A DNA stretch of 64,000 nt from Carya illinoinensis (taxonomy: Eukaryota; Streptophyta; Magnoliopsida; Fagales; Juglandaceae). Positions 45,051 through 56,930 of the stretch are shown here, piece after piece (within the stretch, counting starts at the first letter, position 1; every line of letters starts with the position of its first letter). Both the position numbers and the translations under genes were made by a program. The notes under the pieces were generated by a model. It had not been told where the DNA came from. It worked only from the letters and a program-made list of their open reading frames with translations, and made no database searches. Location: contig NC_056762.1 in the NCBI RefSeq assembly GCF_018687715.1, forward strand, positions 26,125,364-26,189,363, given 5' to 3'.

Positions 45051-47737
45051 CCCCCCCTCAAGATGAACATGGATATTAATGATATTCATCTTGTGTAATG
45101 TGTGATGAAATAGTAGAGAACCAAGGGGTTTTGTCAATATGTCTGCCAGCTGTAATCTTGAAGGAATATGAAATAGCTTGATGACTTTTTGCTGCAATTT
45201 TTCTCTGATAAGGTGACAATCGATTTCTATGTGTTTTGTCCTCTCATGCTGAGCAGGATTTGTTGCTATGGATAAGGCTGTCTTGCTGTCTGTATAAAGC
45301 ATTGTTGATTGAGAATGATTAATTCCCAAATCTTGCAAGGCATAAAGAAGCCATTGAATCTCACAGGTGGTTGATGCAATGGCCCGATATTCTGCCTCTG
45401 CAGATGACCTGCTTATTGTTGCCTGTTTCTTGCTTTTCCATGAAACCAGTGAGTTGCCTAGAAAAATAGTAAACCCTGTGACACTTTTTCGAGTGTCAAT
45501 GCACCCTGCCCAGTCACTGTCTGAAAAGGCTTTCAATTGCAAGTCTGATGATGAGGGAAAAAATAATCCCTGTCCTAGTGTTGCTTTCAAATATCTAAGA
45601 ACTCTAGTGGCTGCCTGATAATGACTGATTGCTGACTTGGAAAGGAACTGACTTAAAACTTGAACTGAATAGGCAAGATCAGGTCTGGTGAGAGTTAAAT
45701 ATAACAATTGTCCAATCATTCTTTTGTAAGCTAATGGATCATCATAAAAGACAAAATCTGTTTCAGTGAGCTTAAGATTGGATTCCATTGGGAATGCAAC
45801 AGGCTTGGCAGCAAGCATCCCAATATCTTGAAGTATATCAAGAGCATATTTCCTTTGGCATATTGAGATTCCATTCTTGGACCTTGCCACTTCCAAGCCA
45901 AGGAAATATTTGAGTTCTCCCAAGTCTTTAATTGTGAACTGGTGATGTAAGAAATCTTTGAGTAGTTGAATTTCAATCAAACTATCACTAGCCAATAAGA
46001 CATCATCCACATAGACCATTATAGCTAGGAAGGATGATTTAGATTTCTTGATGAACAAAGAAGAATCTGAAGTACCTTGGACAAAACCATATTGAAGCAA
46101 AGCTTTGGACAATTTTTCAAACCATTGTCTACTAGCTTGTTTTAAGCCATAAAGACTCTTGAGAAGTTTGCAAACTTTGTTTTCTCCCTTTTGAGCCATA
46201 CCAGGAGGTAATTCCATATAAACCTCCTCATATAAGTCACCATGTAAAAAAGCATTATTTACATCTAGTTGGTGAAGATGCCAATTTTTAATGGCAGCTA
46301 TGGCTAGGATTAATCGAATGGAAGTAATCTTTGCTACTAGAGAAAAAGTGTCAAAAAAATCCAATCCCTCTTGTTGATTGTAGCCTTTAGCAACCAATCT
46401 AGCCTTGTGTCTCTCTATAGTGCCATCTGCTTTATATTTAATTCGAAAGACCCACTTGCAGCCTATGGTCTGTTTATGTTTAGGAAGAGTAACAAGTTCC
46501 CAAGTCTTATTTAACTCTAAGGCATTTATTTCTTTTTGCATAGCAGCTTGCCATTCAGGTATTTGGACAGCTTGTTTAAAGGTTTTGGGTTCTTGGGAGG
46601 CAGAAATTGATACTAGGAATGCTTTATGAGATGAAGACAGTCTAGTTGTGGATATAAAATCAGAGATGGGGTAGAAAATACCTTTGTTAGGAGAACAAGC
46701 AGCATGAGGAGATGAAGAGTTTGCTTGTACAACATTTTGGATAGAACCACAAAAATAATCCTGCAAGTATATAGGTGTTTGTTTCATTCTTGAAGATTTT
46801 CTGAGCTGCTGAGAGTGATCAATATTGTGAGAATGTTGACCACTAGAGGATTTAGTATTGAGAGTTGATTCAATATTGAGAGATTCAGTATTCAGCATAA
46901 GATTTTGACTATTTGGTACAGTCAGTGTTTCTGTGCTTGGCATTTGTTCAATTGAGGGATTTGATGCATTTGACAATGGATTTGAGGGAGTATCAGGAAA
47001 AAGGGAAGAAAAATCTGAAACAGAAGTATTTGGTGGAAATAGAAAAGAATGAGCCTCGGAATTAGATGGTAAGGCTTTAAAAGGAAAATGACTTTCATGG
47101 AATATGACATTCCTTGAAATGAATATTCTGTTTGTGTTTAGATCTAGTAATTTGTATCCTTTGATATCAGAGGGATATCCTAAGAATAAACATTTTAAAG
47201 CTCTTGAATCAAATTTATGCCTGTGATTTAAAAGAGTTGATGCAAAGCAAAGACATCCGAATACTTTTAAATGGGAAAGATTAGGAGCTTTATTGAAGAG
47301 CATTTCAAAAGGTGTTTTATTTCTAAGGAGAGGAGTAGGGATTCTATTTATGATGTGTGCTGCTATCAACACAAAATCACTCCAAAAAGTTAGAGGGAGG
47401 TTTGCTTGGAACATTAGAGCTCGAGCAGTGTTTAGTAGGTGTTGATGCTTCCTCTCCACAACACCATTTTGTTGTGGAGTTTCTACACAGCTCTTTTGAT
47501 GTAATATGCCTTTATCATGATAGAATTGAGGAATAAGAAATTCAGACCCATTGTCTGACCTGAGAGCTTTGACAGAAACACTAAATTGTGTTTCTACCAT
47601 TGTACAGAATATTTTTAAGATGGAAGGAACTTCAGACTTAGCTTTGAGCATATATACCCAAACACATCGTGTGTAATCATCAACTATTGTAAGGAAAAAT
47701 CTGAAGCCAGAATAAGATACAACACCAAAGGGGCCCC
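44952..47737 (-). pseudogene. Copia B integrase core, reverse transcriptase and RNase H
   Basis: The downstream frame is open for 899 residues from MLKAKSEVPS (47651) and by homology begins at the frameshift near 47737. The integrase core shows VDDYTR just upstream of that Met, then LRSDNGSEF and PQQNGVVERKHQ, so the DDE triad is complete. The reverse transcriptase has CKWVFRIKYKADGTIERHKA, LDVNNAFLHG and the catalytic MVYVDDVLLA. RNase H has SDSDWAGCIDTRKSVTG and RSSAEAEYRA, then KHIEIDCHLIREKL. The frame reads through the polypurine tract into the 3' LTR. Repairing one base upstream would make the polyprotein continuous, so this could be a recent lesion or a sequence error. Confidence 0.92.
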
Positions 47738-49498
47738 GATGTCACAATGTATCAAATCAAAAATTTTATTTAAATGTGTCTGAGAAACAGGGAAAGAAAG
47801 CTTTCTTTGCTTTGCAAAATGACATGTGTCACAAACATTATTCGAATCAAGAGATATAGAAGGTTCCAATTGTCTAAGAAAAGGTAATCTAGAGATAGAA
47901 ACATGTCCTAATCTGTTATGCCAGATATCTAAATGTTGTTGGGTAATAGCTGAAGCAAATGGTAGAGAATGAAACTTATTCTTGGTGCAGGTAGTAACTT
48001 GTTTGAAGTGGTAAAGTCCATGTTTTTCATGAGCAATCTCAATCATCCTCTTTGCTGATTGGTCCTGTAAAAGGCAATAAGAGTTAAAGAAAGAAACAGA
48101 GATATTAATGTCTTTGGTTAGTTTTGAGATAGAAAGCAAGTTGAAAGAAAAGCTAGGAACACATAACACATTATTTAAAGATAATGTGTCAGAGAGGCAA
48201 ATGGTGCCAATATAGTTGGCAGAAACTGATTGGCCATTAGGTAGGTTAATGAGAGTATTAATAGGCTTAGGTGTAAAAGAATATAGAAGAGGTGAACAGA
48301 TCATATGATCTATTGCACCAGTGTCTAATATCCATGAAATTTCATGTTCTTGGATTGAAGAAACAGAAAAACAAGAAGAGTTTAGAAAGTTACCAGAGAA
48401 ATGAGAAGTGGCAAGATTCACAGCTGGTGTGGGATTTGTTTGAGGAGGTGGAGGATTTGAATTAGCAAGTGCTAAAAGTTTGGTAAATTCCTCATGAGTT
48501 AAAGAAAACTTTTGGTTCTCATTACTGTTGGTAATGTAGACCTCTTCATTGGAAATAGCTGCATTTACAGTAGGTGAATATCGCTTGCCTTTGGGTCCAG
48601 TCCAACTAAGGGGATATCCATGCAACTGGAAACATTTCTCCACAGTGTGTCCATTGTACCCACAGTGAGTACAGTATAGAGAGGACCTCTTTGACTTGTC
48701 TTTCAAGAATTTAGGCTGGTGATTAACTTGTTTGACCAACAGAGCATGAGTTTCATGATCAACAGAATTATTCAACTGTCGCTGACTTTCCTCTTGAATC
48801 AGCAAAGAAAATACCTTTGCCATGCTTGGCAATGGAGAACAGAGAAGTAATTGACTCCTTATTGAGGGATAAGAGTCATTGAGACCAACTAAAAACTTTA
48901 AGACATAATCAGACTGTTGTCTCATAAGAAGAAAATCAAATAGGTTGCAGGTGCATGAAGCCATCTTTCCACAGCTACAAGTAGGAAAGGGTCTGTAATT
49001 GAGATATTCATCCCAAAGTGTCTTAAATGAACTGAAGTACTCAGTAATTGTTAAAGAACCTTGAGTAATGGAACTGAGAGATTTTTCAAGATGAAAAACT
49101 CTAGGACCATCACTTCTCAAATATCTGGTTTTCAATTCATTCCATAAATCGACAGCAGAGGCAACATAAAGAAGACTACTTTTGATTTCTTTCGATATGG
49201 AGTTCATGAGCCAAGAAAGTACTAGATTATTGGCTCGAAGCCAAGCAGTATGGAGAACACGTTGATCAGCAGGAGGAGCAAGGATTGATCCATTAATAAA
49301 CGTAGCTTTGTTCTTAACAGTTAAGGCAATGATAATAGATCGACTCCAGGCAATGTAATTATTACCAACAAATATTTCTGAAACCAGCAACGCACCAGAA
49401 TTATCACTTGGATGCAAGTAGTATGGACTAGAGGAGTCATCCGAAGGATTTTGACGAAGATGAGAAGAATGAACAGATACATCATCATCAGAATTCAT
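47738..49498 (-). pseudogene. Copia B gag, protease and start of integrase
   Basis: The frame starts at MNSDDDVSVHSSH (49498) and reads 604 residues before running out of frame. The gag part has VGNNYIAWSRSIIIAL (about 45-59) and ISKEIKSSLLYVASAVDLW. The zinc knuckle CTHCGYNGHTVEKC is at 276-289. The protease box LDTGAIDHM starts at residue 391; the usual Thr or Ser before Asp is Ile here. The pre-integrase region has WHNRLGHVS and CDTCHFAKQ near 526-564. The frame breaks right after LIHCDI, where one base is missing between 47737 and 47738. Confidence 0.9.
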
Positions 49499-49613
49499 TC
49501 TTGGAAATTTCCAAGAAATACAAGAAAATTATGATTAGAGATTACAAAGATTTCGGAATGAAGAGTTTTGTAATCGTATCAGGAAGTGAAGTTGCGGAAG
49601 CAAGAGTATTTTC

Positions 49614-49625
49614 AATCTGATACCA
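49614..49625 (-). promoter_or_regulatory. Primer binding site of copia B
   Basis: The minus strand reads TGGTATCAGATT adjoining the 5' LTR and matches the initiator-Met tRNA type at its first ten bases. Confidence 0.85.
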
Positions 49626-49862
49626 TGTTAAGTTTCAGATGAAATCAAAATCATGAACTCGAGATAAGAGAGAAACTTGAAACTGAGATTTGTATTGACT
49701 GAAAATTGAATTATTACAAAATGAAACTCTGTTTATATAAGTACAAGAAGGAAGTAAAAATGACTAACTAACTAACTCTTCTTCCTCTTTTAATTTAACA
49801 CGTGCTGCTGCTGCTTTAGACTTCAATTCCATTTGTTCAATCTTGGATGCTATACTCCAACA
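49626..49862 (-). repeat. 5' LTR of copia B, with TATA box
   Basis: It is 237 bp. On the minus strand it carries TTATATAAAC at about 49731-49740, a likely TATA box for element transcription. The primer site adjoins it at 49614-49625. Confidence 0.92.
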
Positions 49863-51480
49863 AAAGCTTTAAAAATTTTTTGTGGGGCTTTTTGAAAGAT
49901 AAAACCCAAAATTTAACTCCAAATTCATGGAAATCAATTTGTTTGCCAAAAACAATAAGAGGTCTGGGTATCAAATTGATGGAGAATATGAATCAGGCCC
50001 TCTTAGCTAAGACTGATTGGGAATTAAGTGGTCTGAGAAATGGATTATGGCATTCCATTCTATCTTCCAAATACTTCTATAACACCACATTCTGGTCGAC
50101 AATTCCAAAACCTTCAGACTCACCAATGTGGAAAGGCATTCTCAAAACCAAAGACCTTTTATCCAAAGGCAGGTGTTTTCAAATCTTTAATGGTCGATTG
50201 GTTAATATTTGGTTTGACCCATGGATCACAATTTTTAAATACTTCAAGCCAATACCAATCTTAAATATGGAATCCACCCACTCATTCACAAAAGTATCAG
50301 ATATTATCCAAAACAACCCGAAATCCTGAGATATCCAAAAAATGCAAAATCCTTTTGATCAAGCCAGTAGTACAGAAATTCTCAAGATCCCACTGACTAC
50401 AAGAGCTCAAGATGGAGATAAAGAGGTATGGTTACTCAATCACAATGGAAAATACTTTGTCAAAACAGCATACCAAGCATCTATAGAATTCCAAGAAGCA
50501 ATTCAGAAGAATCAAAACTTACTCTTTAAACCATTGTGGAGTCTAAACAAATACAAGCGTCACAAGCTACTGTTATGGAAGATATTTTCGAATATTTTAC
50601 CAACAAGAGAAAAAAATCAATGAAAGAACTCCCTAGCAAACCTCATTAGAATGTACTCTTTGCAACTAAGAAGAAGAGACGCTACTTTCTCTATTCGTGG
50701 AATGTCCAATTGTCAAAAATCTATGGCAACAAAGTAGCTGGCCAGTAAACATAGCGAGACTGTCCATCAATTCAATCTCAGATTGGATAAATATGATCAT
50801 TTACCCTGGCAAATTCTTAGGATTACAGGGGAAAGAAAGTCACCATTTCTACTCTTCACAGTCATTTTATTGGATCTATTATGGGGCAAATGAAACGATA
50901 TTATACATAACCAGTTTGTTTTCTCTTTGGAATATATTAAAAAATGGTTATCCATAATATATGAAAGCTACAATAAAGTCTGGGCAGAGAGCACATTTTA
51001 CATCATCCTAGTGTTAAATTGGATCCCCCTCTTCTTGGAACTCAAGGTGTTTCTTTTGATGCTGCAGTTAGAGATAATTTTTCAGTTGCATCTGCCATTC
51101 GAAGAAATCACCTAGGCGAAATTGTGGAGATATTAACAGAGAAGAATAATACATCAATCCCGTTGGTAGCAAAAGCATCGGTTGAGATGCTAGCAGTTCA
51201 TATGGCCAATAACTTCGGAAAAATAGCAATAGAAGGTGATGCCTAGTCCATCTTCTCAACAATTGAGTGCAAAAACTCAACTCTTTTCTAGTTGATCTCC
51301 CCAATTATTAAAGACATTTGTCTATTTTCAAAAGATTATCATGACTGGACTTTTACCAAAATCCGTCGATCTCAAAATCGATATGCGCACTCTGCGGCTC
51401 AATGGGCAACAACTAAATGTGTTTGGAAATCTACCCCTAAATTCTATTCCAAAATATTTTTTGTATGTGGATAGTGGCAA
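49863..51480 (+). pseudogene. LINE C zf-RVT linker and RNase H remnant
   Basis: The coding similarity resumes directly after the AAAGC duplication with KNFLWGF, IRGLGIKLMENMNQALLAK and a WFDPWI block. The zf-RVT part has LWSLNKYKRHKLLLWKIFSN near 50530-50600. The RNase H starts near DAAVRDN at about 51058, includes AIEGDA and ends with RRSQNRYAHSAAQWA near 51390. Several stops and frame changes interrupt it. Confidence 0.8.
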
Positions 51481-51770
51481 GGATCCACTTTAAACTCTGT
51501 ATTTATCCTCTATTAATATATATCTTAATAGCAACCCAAAATATAGGGTAGTCTTCTCTCCGTTTTCTCTCTAGGAAAAGGAGGTGAAGTGGGGTCCACC
51601 AGGATTCTAACAGAATTAGTGGTGGTGGTGGGGTGTAGGGGAACATAACGGTTTCTCCTAATCATTGCAGAACTGAGGCAGAGGGGGGTGGCCCACAGTG
51701 GTTAACACGGTGAGGAGTCGTATTGGTGGAAGTGGTCTGAAGGAGAGTTCTTCAGCACAATAGAGGCAAG

Positions 51771-53086
51771 ATGAATGAAATAGAGGACCGATGGAAAAAG
51801 TTAAGGCTAACTAAGGAGGAAGCTCTGAACATTGAGCTAGTTGATGGAGGTTCGGAGGAAGTAAGTTTCAAAGAAGAGGTGTGCTTGATAGGGAAGGTAT
51901 GGATTGATAGAAGAGTTAACAAGGGGGTGATTGAATCGGTGATGGCAAAAATATGGAGGATAAGTAGGAGGGCAAAGTTTCATGTAGTTGGGCCAAATAC
52001 GTTCGTGGTTGAGCTAGCTAGTGAGACAGATAAGCTGAGAATTATGGCAAGAAGACCTTGGCTCTTCGATGAACACCTGTTCGTGCTAAAAGAATATGAT
52101 GGATGTGTTCCCCCACACAAAATGCAGTTTAACACCGAGAGGTTCTGGTTACAGATGTTCGAGTTGCCCCTAAATTGCATGAATAAATCTAAGGGAGAAA
52201 TGGTGGGTGGCACCATTGGGAGAGTCATTGAGGTCGAGACAGGAGAGGATAGGTGTGGATGGGGGATCTCTCTAATGGTGCAAGTAGAGATAGACATCCA
52301 GAAACTACTAGCAAGGGGGAGGACCATAAACTTGAAGGAGAGGAGTTACTGGATTCCCTTGAGGTATGAGAAACTACCTCATTTATGTTTTACATGTGGC
52401 TGTATTGTGCATGATGAGATAGGTTGTAAGGGGGAAAATGAAGGAGAGGCTCAGTTTGGTGTGTGGTTAAGAGTAGGGAGCAGGCCGAAATATAGTGATG
52501 ACTGGAGATCCAAAGAGAAAACAATTAATAATGCCATGGAAGGAGTTTGCAGTGGGGAAGGGAGTGACAATACAGGAAGGGGGGGTGGGACAATGAAAGA
52601 AAAGGATGGGGAAGTGGGAACTGAAGTGGAGTATATCCCTGTTACCCAAGAGATAGAGATACTTAACAAAAAAGTTAGTGAAAAAAAGGGAGGGGTAGTG
52701 GATGAAGGGGAAAGCAGGTGTGTGAGTGTCTCGACTATGAAGAAGTGGAGGGTTGCGAGGGGATAGGTGTTAAGAAGGGGACTAAAAAATAGAATATGGA
52801 AGCATTGGCTGGGGAGGGGGTGAGTAATGACCTGCCTGAAGTGATTAGAAAGAGCAAGGGGAGGGGGGTTTGGAAAAGAAAAGCAAGAGAGGTTGGGAAG
52901 AGGGGGGAGGTTCCAACAACATCGCTTTCACCTTCAAAAATAATGCTGAGATCAGGGGTTGACAAAGAGGAGGAGGAGAGAGTAGAAAAAAAATCAAGAG
53001 GAATGGATGGGGGTGAAATTGAACCAAAGAAAGGTTATGCAATTGAATTGGTGGAGGCTGTGAAGCAGCCCCACCAATCATCATGA
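51771..53086 (+). pseudogene. LINE B ORF1: DUF4283-type RNA-binding protein with zinc knuckle
   Basis: The 331-residue open frame starts MNEIEDRWKKLRLTKEE and holds a DUF4283 domain (about residues 35-150) with IGKVWIDRRVNK and RRPWLFDEH, and the conserved ELPLNCMNK. A knuckle CFTCGCIVHDEIGC lies near residues 208-221. The frame stops at 52766; similarity to LINE A continues from 52796 in another frame (GVWKRKAREVGKRGE) to a TGA at 53084-53086. A frameshift plus stop therefore truncates the basic C-terminus. The final TGA overlaps the ORF2 ATG in the four bases ATGA. Confidence 0.8.
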
Positions 53087-53817
53087 AAACACTAAGTTGA
53101 AACTACCGAGGGCTTGGAAACCCTCGGACAGTTTAGGACCTCTGTCATATGGTAGAGGAAAGGAAGCCCAATGTAGTGTTTTTAATGGAAACAAAGATGA
53201 AAAAAACAAAAGCTGAAAGTCTTAGGAGGAGGTTAAAATTTGAAGGTTGTATGGTAGTAGAAGCAATAGGATTGAAGGGAGGCTTGATGATGATGTGGGA
53301 TCATATGATAGAAGTAGAGGTGGTTAATTTTTCTTTTTGGCATATAAGTGCCTGGATCAAAGAACCTGGCTATGCAGAAAAATGGCTGCTAACAAGCTTC
53401 TATGGCCAACCTGATTCTAGCTTAAGAGAGGTAACATGGTGCCTCTTGAGCTCTTTAAAACCAGGAAGTGGAAAAGGTTGGTGTGTGATAGGTGATTTCA
53501 ATGAGATAATAGCTTAAGATGAAAAACATGGGGGAAAAAAAAGACCAAAAAGGCTAATGGCCAAATTTAGAGAGGTCCTAGAGAAGGGGGGATTGTTTGA
53601 TTTGGGTTGGAGAGGGGACAAATTCACCTGGAGTAACAAGCATGAGGATGAGTCTTTCACAAAAGAGAGGCTCGACAGGGCAGTAGTCAATGCTAAATGG
53701 ATGGAAATCCACACAGAGGGATGGGTGGAGGTACTAGCAGCCAGGAGCTCAGATCACAGGCCTATTCTACTGAGCAAAAGCCTGAAAACAGATCTGAAAG
53801 GTAGACAAAGGTAAATT
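53083..53817 (+). pseudogene. LINE B ORF2 endonuclease domain
   Basis: The ATG at 53083-53085 opens MKTLS and is followed by TGA at a conserved Trp position and TAG at a conserved Gln position within the first 20 codons. The apurinic-type endonuclease then reads VVFLMETKMKK, LTSFYGQPDSS and VIGDFNE. A TAA follows at 53515-53517. The domain resumes with KFTWSNKHEDESFTKERLDR and the SDHRPILL end. This enzyme nicks target DNA to prime LINE insertion. Confidence 0.85.
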
Positions 53818-56800
53818 GGTATCAACATGGAGACAAGAATACCAAGTTTTTTCACTGTTGTGCAAACCAGAGAAGGAAGGTAAATAGAATTCAGGAAGTA
53901 ATTGATGAGCAGAATAGCAGGCACACCAGTCAAGAGGGATTGGCAGGAACCTTTAAGGCTTATTTTGAGAGGTTGTTTGCCTCTTCTAAACCTGGTAGTG
54001 GTGATATTGACAACTGTCTAAGGAATCTGGCACCTTCTGTTACAAACAGCATGAATGAACAACTATCTAAAGTCTTCACTAGAGGAGAAGTTGAGGCAGC
54101 TATTAAACTAATGGCACCATACAAGTCACCTGGACCCAATGGCTTTGGAGCGTGCTTCTACCAGAAATACTGGCACCTTGTTGGAGAAGGAGTCTACAAC
54201 TCAGTACTAGCTTGGTTGAATGGTAACTCTCTATCCTTTACTGCAAATTACACTTTCATTACCCTTATTCCTAAGAAAAAAGAACCTAGATTGGTAAGTG
54301 AATACAGACCTATCAGTCTTTGTAATGTGGCTTATAAGATTATGGCAAAAATCTTGACAAACAGATTAAAAAAAGTCCTAAATGAAGTCATCTCCCTTAA
54401 TCAAAGTGCCTTCATACCTGGAAGATTAACCACTGACAACATTCTGGTAGCTTTTGAATTGTTGCATTCTATGAAAGTAAGGAAGAAGGGGAAGGAAGGG
54501 CACATGGCCATCAAGCTTGACATGTCAAAAGCCTATGATAGGATTGAGTGGCCCTTCTTGCAAGCTGTCATGGAGAAAATGGGGTTTTGCTCCAAGTGGA
54601 TCGAGCTGGTCATGAAATGTGTGTCCTTAGTTACATATTCAATCCTTGTGAATGGGAAGCCAGGTGAGAAGATTTTTCCAACGAGAGGATTGAGACAAGG
54701 GGATCCTCTTTCCCCCTACATGTTCATACTTTGTGCTGAGGGGCTCAGCACTCTATTTAATTTCTCAGACCAGATGGGGGAAACAAGGGGAGTAACTGTC
54801 TCAAGGGGTGGAACTAGAGTCAATCATCTCCTCTTTGCAGATGATTGCATTGTCTTCGGGAGAGCCAAGTTTGAGGAGTGAGAAAAGATCAATGGAATAC
54901 TTTGGCAATACGAGATAGCCTCAGGCCAGGTTATGAACAAAGACAAGACTGCAGTTTTCTTTAGCTCTAACTCTAAGGAGGAAGAGAAGAGGAAAATCAT
55001 GCAAAATGGAGGTGCTGTCATGAGAGGCTCTTATGAGTCTTACTTGGGGCTACCTCCTGTAGTAGGAGGGTCAAAGTATAATGCATTCAGGTGTATTAAA
55101 GAGAACGTATGGAAGAGGATCAATAACTGAAAGAACTCATTCTTGTCTGCAGTAGGGAAAGAAGTGTTGATCAAGGCAGTCCTACAAGCAGTGCCAACGT
55201 ACACTATGAGTGTATTTCAGCTACCAAAACAGTTATGTAAGTTGCTCAATGTTATGTTAGGGAAGTTTTGGTGGGGCAATCATCAAACAGGGAAAGGTAT
55301 GCAATGGTGCAGTTGGGAAAAATGGGAAGACAGAAGGGGTTAGGGGGATTGGGCTATAGGGACTTAGAGAGCTTTAACCTAGCCCTCCTGGCCAAGCAGA
55401 GTTGGAGACTAATCCAAAATGCAAACAGTTTGGCTGCCAAGATAATGAAAGAAAAATATTTCAAAGATAGGGCCCTTTTGACAGCAAGGTTGGGTCATAA
55501 ACCTTCTTATGTATGGAGGAGTATGTGGAATACTATGAAGTTGCTAAAAGAGGGACTGAGATGGAGGGTGGGTGATGGGAAGAAGGTCAGGATATGGGGG
55601 CAAAGATGGCTCCCATTACATTCCTCTGGGAAGGTGCAGTCACCAGTTAAAATACTTGACAGTGATGCCTTTGTGAGTGAGCTGATGAATGGACAAGGGT
55701 CATGGAATGAGCCCTTAATCAAGAGTATTTTCACTAAGGAGGAAGCTGATCACATTTGCAGCTTGCCACTGAGTAAGATGGGGGTGGAGGACAGGATGAT
55801 ATGGGGACCCTCTAATAAAGGCCTGTTCTCTGTTAGAAGTGCCTATCACCTAGACAAGGAAAGAAAACAGGCCATTTGTGGTGGCTCATCCAGACAAGAT
55901 GAGAGGAAAAGAACCTGGGACAGCATATGGAAGTTGAATGTTCCAGAATAAATTAAAATCTTTTTTCTGAAAAGCAGCAAATGAACTTCTAGCTACCAAA
56001 AGAAACCTGTTTGCAAGAAAAATTACCAACAATCCCATGTGCCATATCTGTAGGAGAGAGGAGGAAACTATGATGCATGTCATCTGGCAATGCCCAGCAG
56101 CAGTCGATGTATGGTCTGAGTATTTGAAGAAGATGCAAAAAATGAAGACCAATGAAGTTGACTTACTAGCTCTGTGGGGAAAGCTAAGGGGTTTACTCGA
56201 TGAGCATGAACTAGAAGTCACAGCAGTAGTCATGAGGGGGTTATGGTTGAGGCGAAATGAGAACTTCTTTGAGGAGAAATTCAAGTCTCCAAGCCAGGTC
56301 CTAAGAGCAGCAAAGTAGGACATTTCTGAGTTCCAGCAGGCACAACAGTTGATCAAAGCAAGGAATAACAGAAATGAAGAAGCGTGCAGAAGGGTGCAAG
56401 GTTGGACAAAACCAAGTGCAGGTTATGTTAAAGTTAACTGGGATGCTGCAGTTAGAAGGGTGGAAAAAAAGGTAGGATTAGGGGTGGTTATGAGAGATGA
56501 GGATGGAGATTTTTTAGTGGCAGTGGAAGAGAAGAAGTCGCACATTGAACTACCTATAGTTGCAGAAGCACATGCTCTGTGGAGGGCAATGGCAATGTGT
56601 AGAGAGCTCAGGTTGGCGAAGGTACAGTTTGAAGGGGATGCACAAGAAGTGGTAAACGCAGTTAATTCACCTACAGAAGACCTATCCTTCCATGGCAGTT
56701 TAATTGAGGACATTAAAATGCTACTCAAGCAAAGGAGTGGCTGGTCAGTACAGTATACACACAGATCCAATAATGAAGTTGCCCATTTAATAGCTAAGGA

Positions 56801-56897
56801 AAGTCTATCTATAGAGACTAATTTGGTATGGCTCGACAGCATACCTGTTTGCATTAAGGATATTGTTGATAAAGAGAGCTCATGTAATGATCTTTGA
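53818..56897 (+). pseudogene. LINE B reverse transcriptase, zf-RVT and RNase H
   Basis: About 320 bases found in LINE A between the endonuclease end and the GDKNTKFFH block are missing. A 313-residue open stretch (53940-54881) holds the reverse transcriptase: YKSPGPNGF, SEYRPISLCNVAYKI, QSAFIPGR, KLDMSKAYDRIEW, LRQGDPLSPYMFILC and the catalytic LLFADDCIVF. After a TGA at 54879-54881 the thumb and linker follow in pieces. The zf-RVT remnant spans about 55800-56090. The RNase H (56349-56897) is open to the end, with VNWDAAVRR, EAHALWRAM and FEGDAQEVVNA, so its Asp-Glu-Asp residues remain. Confidence 0.88.
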
Positions 56898-56930
56898 TTA
56901 ATGAAGTAAGATGTTCTTTTAAAAAAAAAA

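Larger units (their letters stand above)
44806..49862 (-). mobile_element. Ty1/copia element B, near-intact, one-base frameshift
   Basis: The element is 5,057 bp on the minus strand, with LTRs of 245 and 237 bp and an exact 5-bp duplication AAAGC (44801-44805 and 49863-49867). The primer site TGGTATCAGATT (49614-49625) is of the initiator-Met tRNA type. The polypurine tract TTGAGGGGGGG lies at 45051-45061. The LTRs differ by two substitutions and two ACTA units, so insertion is recent. One deleted base near 47737 separates gag-protease from integrase-RT; otherwise the polyprotein is open. Confidence 0.96.
44494..51530 (+). mobile_element. LINE C: 5'-truncated L1-type LINE split by copia B
   Basis: The left part (44494-44805) encodes the end of the reverse transcriptase. 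The right part (49863-51530) encodes the zf-RVT linker and RNase H. The two join across the AAAGC duplication of copia B. Everything upstream of the reverse transcriptase tail is missing, either by normal 5' truncation during LINE insertion or because of the neighbouring gypsy LTR. It belongs to a different subfamily from LINEs A and B. Confidence 0.85.
51545..56930 (+). mobile_element. LINE B: L1-type LINE, same family as LINE A
   Basis: The 5' leader (from about 51549, GTCTTCTCTCC) matches LINE A, and the element ends in a poly(A) of ten at about 56921-56930. ORF1 and ORF2 are both recognisable over full length, but with stops and one internal deletion between endonuclease and reverse transcriptase. 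It starts directly after the 3' end of LINE C. No convincing target duplication was found. Confidence 0.85.
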
